Assembly: GCA_947383685.1 (NCBI GenBank)
Contig: CANDEE010000029.1
Location: 1 to 21,552, forward strand
DNA length: 21,552 bases
Reading direction: 5' to 3'
Source: an uncultured Pseudoflavonifractor sp.
Lineage (GTDB): Bacteria > Bacillota > Clostridia > Oscillospirales > Oscillospiraceae
A program made the position numbers and the translations under genes. Every line of letters starts with the position of its first letter. Positions within the stretch are counted from its first letter, which is position 1. Below the pieces are notes generated by a model. It was given only the letters and a program-made list of their open reading frames with translations. It had not been told where the DNA came from and searched no databases. Below, piece by piece: positions 1-7,656 of this stretch.

Positions 1-329
1 GGATAGTTCCCATTCATTCAAAAATTCAACACATAGTTCAAAAGCGGGTTGAACAGTCCAAAAGCGGCTATCTGTTTGAGTACAATGGGAAGAAGCTGAA
101 TCAAACCCAATATAGGGCTTTATGGGCTGAAATCATGGGGAAGCTGGAAATGCAGCACACCCCGCATGAGTGCCGCCACACATTCAGAAGCCGCCTTGAT
201 TCAGCCGGGGCAAACAAGGTTTGCATTGACCGGATCATGGGGCATAAGTCCAAAGGCACGGGTGAACGGGTTTACACCCATAAAAATATAGAAGAACTCA
301 AAATGAACATTGAACTAATAACGAATTAG
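1..329 (+). CDS. Tyrosine recombinase (phage-type integrase), C-terminal part; 5' end outside window
   Basis: The frame beginning at base 3 is open from the window edge to the TAG at 327-329, so this is the tail (about 108 residues) of a longer protein, not a short gene starting at the ATG at 135. It carries the catalytic core of the tyrosine recombinase family. The H-x-x-R box (HECRHTF) lies at 165-185, the second conserved His in MGHKS near 238-252, and the nucleophilic Tyr in VYTHK with its codon at 273-275. The wording of these boxes resembles integrases of clostridial prophages and integrative elements. The family cuts and rejoins DNA at att sites through a 3'-phosphotyrosine bond. The gene points toward the polysaccharide operon and stops about 60 bases before the inferred junction, the usual place for int at an element end. 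The N-terminal and core-binding domains are not visible. Confidence 0.9.
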   Translation, partial: IVPIHSKIQHIVQKRVEQSKSGYLFEYNGKKLNQTQYRALWAEIMGKLEMQHTPHECRHTFRSRLDSAGANKVCIDRIMGHKSKGTGERVYTHKNIEELKMNIELITN

Positions 330-2220
330 TAACAAAAATAGCGGCAACCCCCGAAAAATCAAGGGTTGCCGCCTTTTCTGTGCATATTATACCATCCCGT
401 TCGCATAAAAATCTCAGTCCAAAAAAGCGAAGTGTAAAGCCACCAAGGCCCGCAAGATAGCAGAAAACGCGCTCCCTTCTCGAAAAATCGTGAGTAGCAG
501 CCCAATAGCCCAACACTGGATATATAAGATATCCCCCCAACATGGGTAAGAAAAAGACATCATTCCAACAGTATTCTGATACACCCCAAAATTGCTGGAA
601 CACTCTGGCAAGAAAAGGGAACACCGAGATGGTCAACACGCCGGTAAAGACAAGGTAATCCAGCTGTTTCCGATTCTCCGGGCGAGCAAAAACACTGAGC
701 GCTGGCATGACAACATAAATCCCAAATAGGATGGGTAAAAACCAGTAGACTGACTCCATGCGATTATTCATAAAGATATCCAGAAAGGAGAGCACAGGAT
801 GCTCCCAATTAATCTGTACCCCCCCACGGGATTGGTAAAAGAAAAGTGCCACAACCCCAAAAAGCAGGTATGGAATCAGGGTTTTTTTGATCCTTCTACG
901 AAAGAACTCCTTTGTAGAATACTTACTGGGATATCCCATCAGGGTCGCTCCCGTCAGCATAAAGAAAACGGGAACCGCCCAAAAACAGATCACTTGGATA
1001 AATAGACACCACCGCCACTCTATCGTATCGCTATACCCATGAAACCCATTTCCAAAATGAATCCACACCACACAAATAGCAGCCAAAATATTCAAGATAT
1101 CAAAATACCCAACCCGGCCAGCTTTGCGCTCTATAATTTCCTGCCTTTCTTCTTTATTTACGGCCTTCTTGCTTTCTCCCGTTCCAATTTCAAGTCTTAA
1201 TTCATTCTTACATTTTAGAATTAGCCTTATCAGCAAACAATAAAAAATTGCCACCACAAAAACCATTACCATAAATTCAAACTTATGAATATACATTTCA
1301 TATGGCATGGGATATTTGTTAAGGTAACATTTTAAGATAGTCCAATGCGTTAAATAAATCCCTAAACTTAAAACTGCCAAATGCGGTGTTATCCTGATTT
1401 TTTCTAACAATACTTCCACATAGCTTGTTTGAGAATGAGCTATTGAAATGATGACAGGCAATATCATGATGCTGATCCAATAGTAGCCTTGTGTTTTGCC
1501 ACAGGCCAAGATAAGAAAACCTAAATGAAAAAATAACTCTACCCCAGTTATCGTAATTCTTCTTAATTTATTGGTTTGTATTTTCCGGATCTTGTTAGAA
1601 ATCTGCAAACACAACAATCCAAGGCTAATATCTATCCAAATTCGGCATACTTCAATACGAAATAAATTATCCCCTATTGCAGATATATCATAACGCGCAT
1701 ATATCACGCAAGCTACGATAAATGAAATCGGTAGGATTATCCCTTCAAAAAGTCTTTTTGAATACCACTGGCAACAATACATGATACATTCAACAAGAAA
1801 AATAAGGCTGATCGTCCATGCTGGCGCATTGAGCGGCCATCTGCCAAATGCCAGCATAAAAATATCAATAACCGATATTTCACTCAACCCGTTCAGCAGT
1901 ACCTGCTCCAATTCCTGGGCGTTGGATATGGACAATATATGGAAATACTGAACAACAAAGGCAAAAATATATGCAACCAACACATAAGGGAAAAAGCGTT
2001 TAAACCGTTTGCGTATATATGAATATGGCTCAAATTCACAAGGTTCTCCTTCTTTCGCTACTCCTTGAAAGAAAAAGAGTCCCGACATTATCGCAAACGC
2101 ATCAACGGCAATCATACCACTCTCAAAATGCTCATGCGTTGGTTCATAAAAATGGAAAAGTACAATAAACAAACTGAAATAGAGTTTTAGAAAATCTAAT
2201 GTACAATTTCTCCCTTTCAT
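298..2220 (-). CDS. Tandem acyltransferase-3 membrane protein, second domain truncated at its C-terminus
   Basis: This is an integral membrane O-acyltransferase of the acyltransferase-3 (OafA/WecH) family, expected to add acetyl or similar groups to a surface glycan. Two family domains lie in one chain. The first spans residues 1-345, with His23 in FIVLFHFYEP and the basic loop RKRFKRFFP near 70-78. A charged linker covers 346-370. The second domain runs from about 371, with His388 in VWIHFGN and FRRRIKKTLIP at 440-450. Both domains are rich in hydrophobic helices. The start is well supported by GGAGG seven bases before ATG. The last 30 or so residues are translated from the integrase terminator and the opposite strand of the integrase, so the native last helices are missing after residue 610. 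The N-terminal half is AT-richer than the second half. It may be inactive in its second domain. It is the last gene of the polysaccharide operon. Confidence 0.85.
   Translation of the reverse strand: MKGRNCTLDFLKLYFSLFIVLFHFYEPTHEHFESGMIAVDAFAIMSGLFFFQGVAKEGEPCEFEPYSYIRKRFKRFFPYVLVAYIFAFVVQYFHILSISNAQELEQVLLNGLSEISVIDIFMLAFGRWPLNAPAWTISLIFLVECIMYCCQWYSKRLFEGIILPISFIVACVIYARYDISAIGDNLFRIEVCRIWIDISLGLLCLQISNKIRKIQTNKLRRITITGVELFFHLGFLILACGKTQGYYWISIMILPVIISIAHSQTSYVEVLLEKIRITPHLAVLSLGIYLTHWTILKCYLNKYPMPYEMYIHKFEFMVMVFVVAIFYCLLIRLILKCKNELRLEIGTGESKKAVNKEERQEIIERKAGRVGYFDILNILAAICVVWIHFGNGFHGYSDTIEWRWCLFIQVICFWAVPVFFMLTGATLMGYPSKYSTKEFFRRRIKKTLIPYLLFGVVALFFYQSRGGVQINWEHPVLSFLDIFMNNRMESVYWFLPILFGIYVVMPALSVFARPENRKQLDYLVFTGVLTISVFPFLARVFQQFWGVSEYCWNDVFFLPMLGGYLIYPVLGYWAATHDFSRRERVFCYLAGLGGFTLRFFGLRFLCERDGIICTEKAATLDFSGVAAIFVTNSLLVQCSF
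341..378 (+). terminator. Intrinsic terminator after the integrase gene
   Basis: A perfect 10-base inverted repeat has its left arm GCGGCAACCC at 341-350 and its right arm GGGTTGCCGC at 363-372, with a 12-base loop. It is followed by CTTTTCT. It lies 12 bases after the integrase stop. The other side (TATTTTTGTT when read on the minus strand) is also T-rich, so it may act in both directions. Confidence 0.8.
375..405. other. Inferred element/chromosome junction (att site region)
   Basis: Reading the acyltransferase on the minus strand, the protein looks like its family up to residues ERDG (codons near 393-402). It then changes to residues encoded by the integrase terminator. The junction should therefore lie close to 375-405. 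No direct repeat can be checked because the other element end is outside the window. The sequence on the minus strand here also contains TATAATATG, which could be a promoter box of the element. Confidence 0.35.
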
Positions 2221-2251
2221 CCAAGTGCCTCCATAAAGTTAGTTCCATTTC

Positions 2252-3382
2252 TCAATTTCTGCACACATCCAGCGCCCGCGCTAGCGCCTGATCCATATTA
2301 TAGTACTTAAAATCCGCCAGACGTCCACAGCAGATCAGGTTAGGAACTCGCTCTGCCAGAGCCTTATATTTGGCATATTGCTCCTGGCTCTCCACCGTAA
2401 GAACCGGGTAATAGGGCTCCAACTTTTCCCCTTCTTGGTAGGGCAAGGGATACTCTACCGCGTAACTGGTTCCCAGCTTATTCTGTATCGGTAGCTTTTT
2501 ATATTCCGTGATGCGGGTATACCCCTCTGCCTGAGGATATGCCACCACTGGAGCGTCCTGAAGGCTTTCCTTTTTCTCATACTTCCACTCAAACCGTAAA
2601 GAGCGGTAAGGAAGCGCTCCATAGATACCGCCAAACAACTCATCCAGCGCCCCAGTATAGACTACCAGAAACGACGTGTCCAATCCATCCAATAGCAGCT
2701 TTCCATCTCGGATGAATAAATGCTCCAACGCCTCCATACCCAGCTTTATCTCAATATTTGGGTGGTTCAATAAATTTTCAAAAAAACGGGTAAAGGAATG
2801 CACAGGCATAGCCTGATAGGTATCGTTAAAGTAACCCTCCTCATAGGAAAACCGCAGAGGCACTCGCTTGAGAACGCTGGGGTCGATTATTTCCGGCGAC
2901 ACTCCCCATTGTTTTGCAGTGTATGGCGCATAGTCATTTTGGAAAAGATACTCCGCATACGCCCGAATATCGGGATCAGGATGCTCCAGCGTCTCCACTA
3001 CCGTAGCTTCTTCTCGTCCAGCAAAGGCTTTTTGCAGCTTTAATTTCAGTTCCACCGCCTTTTCTTTTGGAAAGAAGGTATCAATGGTAGTAAAATTAAA
3101 GGGAGTGGGAGTGTATTTCCCATCCCACACTGCGCCGCAGGTCAGTTTATAATCCTGCCACTGTTCAAAACGGCACATATAATTATAGAGTTCCTTCTTG
3201 CCTGTGTGAAAAATATGAGGACCGTATTTCTGTACCAGAAAACCATGTTCGTCCACATAGTCATACATATTTCCGCCAATGTGATCCCGGCGTTCCCAGA
3301 TAACCACCCTTTTCCCTTGCTCTGCCATATGTCGGGCGATGACTGAACCGCATAACCCACAGCCGATAATCAGACAGTCCAT
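2252..3382 (-). CDS. glf: UDP-galactopyranose mutase family flavoenzyme
   Basis: At 376 residues this is normal length for the family, which interconverts nucleotide-sugar pyranose and furanose rings (classically UDP-Galp to UDP-Galf) using reduced FAD in the cytoplasm. The N-terminal Rossmann motif GCGLCG is at 7-12, with HIGGNMYD at 34-41 and YGPHIFHT at 53-60. KQWG is at 157-160, LKRVPLRF at 171-178, YTRITEYK at 288-295, and the C-terminal FAD motif GRLADFKYYNMDQ at 353-365. The stretch after YQAMP reads VHSFT, where I recall the usual UDP-Gal enzymes having a G-Y-T. This could mean a different sugar. The gene starts just after the SDR stop, with GGGGAG upstream. Since the neighbouring genes make a CDP-6-deoxyhexose, a CDP- or TDP-sugar mutase role is an alternative to UDP-Gal. 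Confidence 0.92.
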   Translation of the reverse strand: MDCLIIGCGLCGSVIARHMAEQGKRVVIWERRDHIGGNMYDYVDEHGFLVQKYGPHIFHTGKKELYNYMCRFEQWQDYKLTCGAVWDGKYTPTPFNFTTIDTFFPKEKAVELKLKLQKAFAGREEATVVETLEHPDPDIRAYAEYLFQNDYAPYTAKQWGVSPEIIDPSVLKRVPLRFSYEEGYFNDTYQAMPVHSFTRFFENLLNHPNIEIKLGMEALEHLFIRDGKLLLDGLDTSFLVVYTGALDELFGGIYGALPYRSLRFEWKYEKKESLQDAPVVAYPQAEGYTRITEYKKLPIQNKLGTSYAVEYPLPYQEGEKLEPYYPVLTVESQEQYAKYKALAERVPNLICCGRLADFKYYNMDQALARALDVCRN

Positions 3383-3384
3383 CG

Positions 3385-4302
3385 TTACATTGTCTCCCCT
3401 ACACTTTTAATCACCTTTTTAATTCCCACTTCAAACGGAACCTGCGGAACAAAGCTGGTATCTTTTTCCAGTGAGGTCATATCTACGCAGGAACTTGGTA
3501 AGCGGTCATCTTTATACGGTATCTCACCAATCCCCAAGGGTAGAGCCGGGTCAATAATATCCCGAATCTTACGGATGTAATTGACTAAAGGCCAATTATC
3601 TCCATGACCAATGCTATAAAAAGCCCCCGCCTTTCCTTTGGTTACGATAAGGAAAAATGCCCTTGTGACATCATCTATATATACATAGTCCCAAAGCTGT
3701 TCCAGTGCAGTGAGGGATGGCTTCCTTCCTTGAAGAAGTTCGGATATCGTATAGTAGATCACATTGTTATCCCTGCGGTCGGCGGCGTAAATTCCCGTAA
3801 TGACTGCATAAATATAGGGCACCCTTAATTCTTCACACTTGGCTTCGCACAGATACCGCGCCGAAATTTTTGCCGCTCCATAGGCATTTTGCGGCGATGG
3901 GCAGGCCCGTTCGTTAATCGCCTGCCCGCAGTAGCTGTACTCCATTGTAGAACCAGGTAAAATAAAACGTTGCGCTTTGAGTTGTGCCGCTAAATGCACC
4001 GCCTGTAGGCAAAGTTCAATATTCCCGATCTGCAAATCGACAGAATTCCTGCTTTCTGGAGACACACCGCTCCATGCCAAATGAACAAATGCGACCGGCT
4101 TTTGTGGAAGTTCCTCCAAAAGTGCTTCCGCTTCCTTCAACTCTCTTTGAATGACCGTAACATGGGGAATATCTTTAATTCTCCCTACTACTGGACTATT
4201 GGGGATCGTCAGAGCATATACCTCTAAACCACACTCCGCAAAATAGCGCACAAGATGGCTTCCAATAAATCCGTCTCCGCCCGTAATCACTACTGCTTCC
4301 AT
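3385..4302 (-). CDS. Extended SDR family NAD(P)-dependent sugar reductase/epimerase
   Basis: The protein of 305 residues has the nucleotide-binding motif GGDGFIGS at 8-15 and the SDR triad as S118-T119 with Tyr141 and Lys145 (YGAAK). A YIDD segment follows in the second half, as in extended SDR sugar enzymes. It follows rfbG with a short overlap (its ATG lies inside the rfbG end) and has GGAGC eight bases upstream. By context it most likely reduces or epimerises the CDP-4-keto-6-deoxy-D-glucose made by RfbG, giving a CDP-6-deoxyhexose such as CDP-quinovose or CDP-fucose, or a 3,6-dideoxy sugar if a dehydrase exists elsewhere. It belongs to the broad family of RfbJ/Fcf1-like reductases. The exact product cannot be read from sequence. 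Confidence 0.85.
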   Translation of the reverse strand: MEAVVITGGDGFIGSHLVRYFAECGLEVYALTIPNSPVVGRIKDIPHVTVIQRELKEAEALLEELPQKPVAFVHLAWSGVSPESRNSVDLQIGNIELCLQAVHLAAQLKAQRFILPGSTMEYSYCGQAINERACPSPQNAYGAAKISARYLCEAKCEELRVPYIYAVITGIYAADRRDNNVIYYTISELLQGRKPSLTALEQLWDYVYIDDVTRAFFLIVTKGKAGAFYSIGHGDNWPLVNYIRKIRDIIDPALPLGIGEIPYKDDRLPSSCVDMTSLEKDTSFVPQVPFEVGIKKVIKSVGETM

Positions 4303-5366
4303 ATTTTATGCTCCAAATATTTCCTAATCTGCCGATCCATTTCCGCCGGGATATCTCCGCCGTTAAGCCAAACCCGAGTCCACTCTACCGTTTGCTCAAT
4401 AGCCTCCCCAATATGCCACCGGGGCTTCCAGCCAAACACAGACTTCAGCTTGGAGCAGTCCAACTTCAAAAAGTTGGCCTCATGAGGGGCGTTTTTCTCC
4501 GCCTGGTCGATCCAGGAAAATCCATCGCCCCATTTCTCCTGAAACAGCTCCACCAGTTGCCCTGTGGTCACGCAGTCGCACTCGTCGGGGCCTACGTTGT
4601 ACCAACCGGAGACACTCCCGTCCTCATATTGCCGCTGCGCAATCATCAGGTAGGCAAACAAAGGCTCCAGCACATGCTGATAAGGGCGGGTAGAATGGGG
4701 ATTCCGCACTCCGATGGGCTTTCCTTCCTGTACCGCTCTCACGCAGTCGGGGATGATCCGGTCATTTGCAAAGTCCCCGCCGCCAATCACATTGCCCGCC
4801 CGGGCAGTGGAGATGGCCACTCTTCCATCCGCAAAAAAGCTACTTTTGTAGCTGTGGGTTACCAGCTCTGAACAGGATTTGGAGTTGGAATAGGGGTCAA
4901 AGCCGTCCAACGGCTCTTCCTCCCGGTAGCCCCACACCCACTCATTGTTGTGATAGACCTTGTCGGTGGTCACGTTGAGGAAGCTGCGAACGCCGGGGAC
5001 AAGCCGGACACACTCCAAAATGTTCACCGTCCCCATCACATTTGTCTCATAGGTATAGGCCGGGTCTTTGTAGCTTTCCCGGACGATGGGCTGGGCCGCC
5101 AAATGGAGGACAATCTCCGGCTTAGCCGCCTGAAAGGCCTCCATCAGCTTTTTCTGATCCCGGATATCCCCAATGACCGAGGTCATTTTTCCCTCCAGCC
5201 CTGCCAGCTCAAACAGGTTGGGTTTAGTAGGCGCAGGTAGGGAATATCCGGTAACTACCGCTCCGGTGCCAACCAAAATACGGCAGAGCCAAGCCCCTTT
5301 AAACCCGGTGTGACCAGTCACAAAGACCCGCTTTCCCCGGTAGAACTCCAAATCAAATCCCGTCAT
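4290..5366 (-). CDS. rfbG: CDP-glucose 4,6-dehydratase
   Basis: It converts CDP-D-glucose to CDP-4-keto-6-deoxy-D-glucose with bound NAD in the cytoplasm, the branch point of CDP-deoxysugar pathways. Its 358 residues are full length. The NAD motif TGHTGFKG is at 17-24 and AAQPIVRESY at 90-99. The dehydratase T-D-K triplet is at 134-136, and Tyr159/Lys163 (YSNSK) form the SDR pair. The GFKGAW wording is typical of CDP-glucose rather than dTDP-glucose dehydratases. The start ATG overlaps the rfbF stop codon as TGATG, so translation is probably coupled. No RfbH-type 3-dehydrase gene is in the window. Confidence 0.95.
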   Translation of the reverse strand: MTGFDLEFYRGKRVFVTGHTGFKGAWLCRILVGTGAVVTGYSLPAPTKPNLFELAGLEGKMTSVIGDIRDQKKLMEAFQAAKPEIVLHLAAQPIVRESYKDPAYTYETNVMGTVNILECVRLVPGVRSFLNVTTDKVYHNNEWVWGYREEEPLDGFDPYSNSKSCSELVTHSYKSSFFADGRVAISTARAGNVIGGGDFANDRIIPDCVRAVQEGKPIGVRNPHSTRPYQHVLEPLFAYLMIAQRQYEDGSVSGWYNVGPDECDCVTTGQLVELFQEKWGDGFSWIDQAEKNAPHEANFLKLDCSKLKSVFGWKPRWHIGEAIEQTVEWTRVWLNGGDIPAEMDRQIRKYLEHKIWKQ

Positions 5367-6148
5367 CAGTTATCCCACACTTTCCAGGGAGCTTGTCCCT
5401 TGGCCCAGAGCCTTTCTAACTGCTCCTTCTCTCGCACCGTATCCATGCACTGCCAGAAGCCTGTATGCTTATAGGCCATAAGCTGTCCCATTTTTGCTAC
5501 TGTCTCCAATGGAGCCTTTTCCAGTACCGTTGCGTCACCCTCAATGAAGTTGATAAACTCCGGCTGACAAACCATAAAGCCGATGTTGATGAGGTTCCCG
5601 TCTCCCTGGGTCTTTTCCCGGAACTCTTTGATCTGCCCACTGCTGTCAATGTCCAGTACGCCGAACCGCTGTCCGGCGTTATAAGCCGACATGGTGACCA
5701 GCTTTCCATGGGACTGATGGAATTTGACCAACTCCGTAATGTTCAAGTCAGACACCCCGTCGCCGTAGGTGAGCATAAATGGCTCGTCCCCAATATACTC
5801 CTTCACCCGCTTTACCCGGCCCCCGGTCATAGTGTTGAGGCCCGTGTCCACCACCGTCACCTTCCAAGGCTCAGAGGAGTTGTGGTGGACGATCATCTCA
5901 TTACGCCCGTTGGTAAAGTCATAGGTAATATCCGAGGTGTGAAGGAAGTAGTCCGCGAAATATTCCTTGATAACGTGCTGCTTATACCCGGCGCAAATGA
6001 TGAACTCGTTAAAACCGTGATGGCTATACAGCTTCATGATGTGGAGCAGGATGGGCATACCTCCCAGATCAACCATAGGCTTGGGCTTGAACTGGGATTC
6101 CTCGCTGATCCGGGTGCCAAAGCCACCGGCTAAAATTAAGGTTTTCAT
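5366..6148 (-). CDS. rfbF: Glucose-1-phosphate cytidylyltransferase
   Basis: It makes CDP-glucose from CTP and glucose-1-phosphate, the first step of the CDP-deoxysugar route. The nucleotidyltransferase signature LAGGFGTR at 6-13, KPKPM at 21-25 and the metal-site region YGDGVSD are present. The length of 260 residues fits the family. I place the start at the ATG at 6148 because GGAGAGG lies six bases before it; an in-frame ATG at 6163 has no good ribosome site and would add only MERYA. The stop overlaps the rfbG start. Confidence 0.95.
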   Translation of the reverse strand: MKTLILAGGFGTRISEESQFKPKPMVDLGGMPILLHIMKLYSHHGFNEFIICAGYKQHVIKEYFADYFLHTSDITYDFTNGRNEMIVHHNSSEPWKVTVVDTGLNTMTGGRVKRVKEYIGDEPFMLTYGDGVSDLNITELVKFHQSHGKLVTMSAYNAGQRFGVLDIDSSGQIKEFREKTQGDGNLINIGFMVCQPEFINFIEGDATVLEKAPLETVAKMGQLMAYKHTGFWQCMDTVREKEQLERLWAKGQAPWKVWDN

Positions 6149-6171
6149 AGCATACCTCTCCATTTTGATTT

Positions 6172-7362
6172 TTAATCACCTGCTTGTTCTTCCACTGCAT
6201 CCTTGGTCACTTGCTTCACCGCTTCTTCCACCGCCATCCGAAGTTGCCCAATTTCCTTTATCAATTCATATTGAGCTTGCATTTCGCATTTCCAGCGGTA
6301 TCCGGGTTTCCGAATTCTTAAATAGTTCTTGCAGCAGGGAAACCTCCAGTAAAGGTATAGCTCATCACTTTTATAAAGCTTTCTGACTTTATATAGGACA
6401 AACGACAAGTGAAAATGTTTCTTTTTCAGGAGTCGCAAATAAATTTTCGCTGACTTATTTATAGCTGTTTCTTCTATAACCTGTATGTCGTCCAGCGGCA
6501 GGATTTCAGAGAGTTCCTTCATAAATTCAAGGAATGTCTTTCTTGTTTGCATATTATACTGGTGATATAGTATTCCCTGAAGCTGGAAGGTTAAAAATTC
6601 TTTGCGTAACGCCTCCCACTTTCCACATTGAAGTAAAAAATCCCGACTCTCCCGTAAATTTTTCAGAAAATCAAACTTAAAGGAATCGTTGGTTCTTTCC
6701 TTGTCTACAATAGACCTGCCCGTGTTTTTTCGATAATAATACAAGGGTTCATTTACAATGGATATCTTTTCTGCAAATACGCAGGTCTGAACAGTAAACA
6801 ACACATCCTCATATATTCTGTTCACCGGATTTAAAAGTTGATACTTTTCCAGAAATGACCGGCGATATATCCGATCCCAAACTCCTATAAACTGCAAAAT
6901 TCGCGGATGCTGCATCACGGTAAAATACTTTGTTTTACTCATTAAGCTATAAAAATCATTGTCCCGAAAGAGTTCGGTTTCTCCAGTATCAGTATAGTAG
7001 AGATTGATATTTGTTAAAACCACGTCCGAATCAAACTTACGGGCCTTTTTATATAGCTTCTCATACATAGCAGGATGGATGAAATCATCGCTATCCACAA
7101 AGCCCACATATTCTCCCTGCGCCTTTGCAATCCCGGCATTTCTCGCTGCACCCAAGCCTCTGTTCTCCTGATCAATAATAATGATCCTGGCATCTTTTTC
7201 TTTATATTCCCGCAAAATATCCGGTGAGCTATCAGTAGCCCCATCATTAACACAAATGATTTCAATATCTTCAAGAGTCTGCTCTAAAATACTATCCAAG
7301 CATTTTCTGAGATAATTTTCTACATTATAAACCGGAACAATAATAGAAAGCTTTGGTGCCAT
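6172..7362 (-). CDS. GT2 family glycosyltransferase
   Basis: A GT-A fold inverting glycosyltransferase acting at the inner face of the membrane in polysaccharide assembly. The N-terminal motif LSIIVPVYN, the NDGATDSS segment and the metal-binding DSDD (90-93) are all present, followed by a long C-terminal part of unassigned function ending in a charged, probably coiled stretch. The start is placed at the second ATG (7362) because AGGGGAG is seven bases upstream; the ATG at 7368 is only two bases from it. The donor and acceptor cannot be told. It is AT-rich compared with rfbF/rfbG downstream. Confidence 0.9.
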   Translation of the reverse strand: MAPKLSIIVPVYNVENYLRKCLDSILEQTLEDIEIICVNDGATDSSPDILREYKEKDARIIIIDQENRGLGAARNAGIAKAQGEYVGFVDSDDFIHPAMYEKLYKKARKFDSDVVLTNINLYYTDTGETELFRDNDFYSLMSKTKYFTVMQHPRILQFIGVWDRIYRRSFLEKYQLLNPVNRIYEDVLFTVQTCVFAEKISIVNEPLYYYRKNTGRSIVDKERTNDSFKFDFLKNLRESRDFLLQCGKWEALRKEFLTFQLQGILYHQYNMQTRKTFLEFMKELSEILPLDDIQVIEETAINKSAKIYLRLLKKKHFHLSFVLYKVRKLYKSDELYLYWRFPCCKNYLRIRKPGYRWKCEMQAQYELIKEIGQLRMAVEEAVKQVTKDAVEEQAGD

Positions 7363-7368
7363 ATTCAT

Positions 7369-7656
7369 TCTCCCCTACCAAAATATGTGGTAAATATATT
7401 TTAACTTTCATTATAATTTTCCTGACTTGACTCACTAATATATCTTTTCAAAGTTTTCTCAAACTTTCTGCCTGTTTTTCTTTGTCAGGCACCATCTCTC
7501 TGTGTCAAATAACAAAACCCACTGCATCTGCTCATCTGATTTACTTTTCTTAACATTCAACGGTATAGCTCTCATCTGGCTTTCTTCCCTTTATTAAAAT
7601 AAAGCCAAACTTCTACTATAGAGTTGGGGGCAAATGAAACTTCTGATAGCTCATTT
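7369..7656. other. AT-rich 288-base spacer inside the polysaccharide operon
   Basis: This is the longest gap in an otherwise tightly packed operon. It has a 6-base hairpin (TGCCTG 7469-7474 with CAGGCA 7486-7491) and a GGCTTT/AAAGCC inverted repeat around 7577-7604. On the minus strand TTGAGA, 16 bases and TATATT give a weak internal promoter candidate before the GT2 gene. It also holds a 38-codon ORF listed separately. Nothing here is certain; it may be a recombination joint between sugar-assembly modules. Confidence 0.4.
7459..7575 (-). CDS. Possible 38-residue peptide of unknown function
   Basis: An ATG at 7575 opens a 38-codon frame ending in TGA. The sequence includes WVLLFDTERWCLTKKNRQK and is strongly basic at the end. 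AGGGAAG lies about eight bases upstream of the ATG. I do not recognise it. It could be a small protein, a relic of a larger gene, or chance in an AT-rich spacer. Confidence 0.2.
   Translation of the reverse strand: MRAIPLNVKKSKSDEQMQWVLLFDTERWCLTKKNRQKV

Larger units (their letters stand above)
1..393. mobile_element. Right end of an integrative element (prophage, ICE or IME), rest lies left of window
   Basis: The partial integrase with its terminator sits directly against an acyltransferase gene on the opposite strand. The acyltransferase reading frame looks family-like up to about base 393 and then runs through the integrase terminator and into the integrase coding strand. I infer that an element inserted in the 3' part of the acyltransferase gene. 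The type of element, its size and the exact att core cannot be seen here. Confidence 0.5.

Noticed and set aside
21..80. Direct repeat of CAAAAGCGG near the window start
   Set aside because: It is short and falls within the integrase coding frame; it does not flank the inferred junction and has no sign of being an att site.
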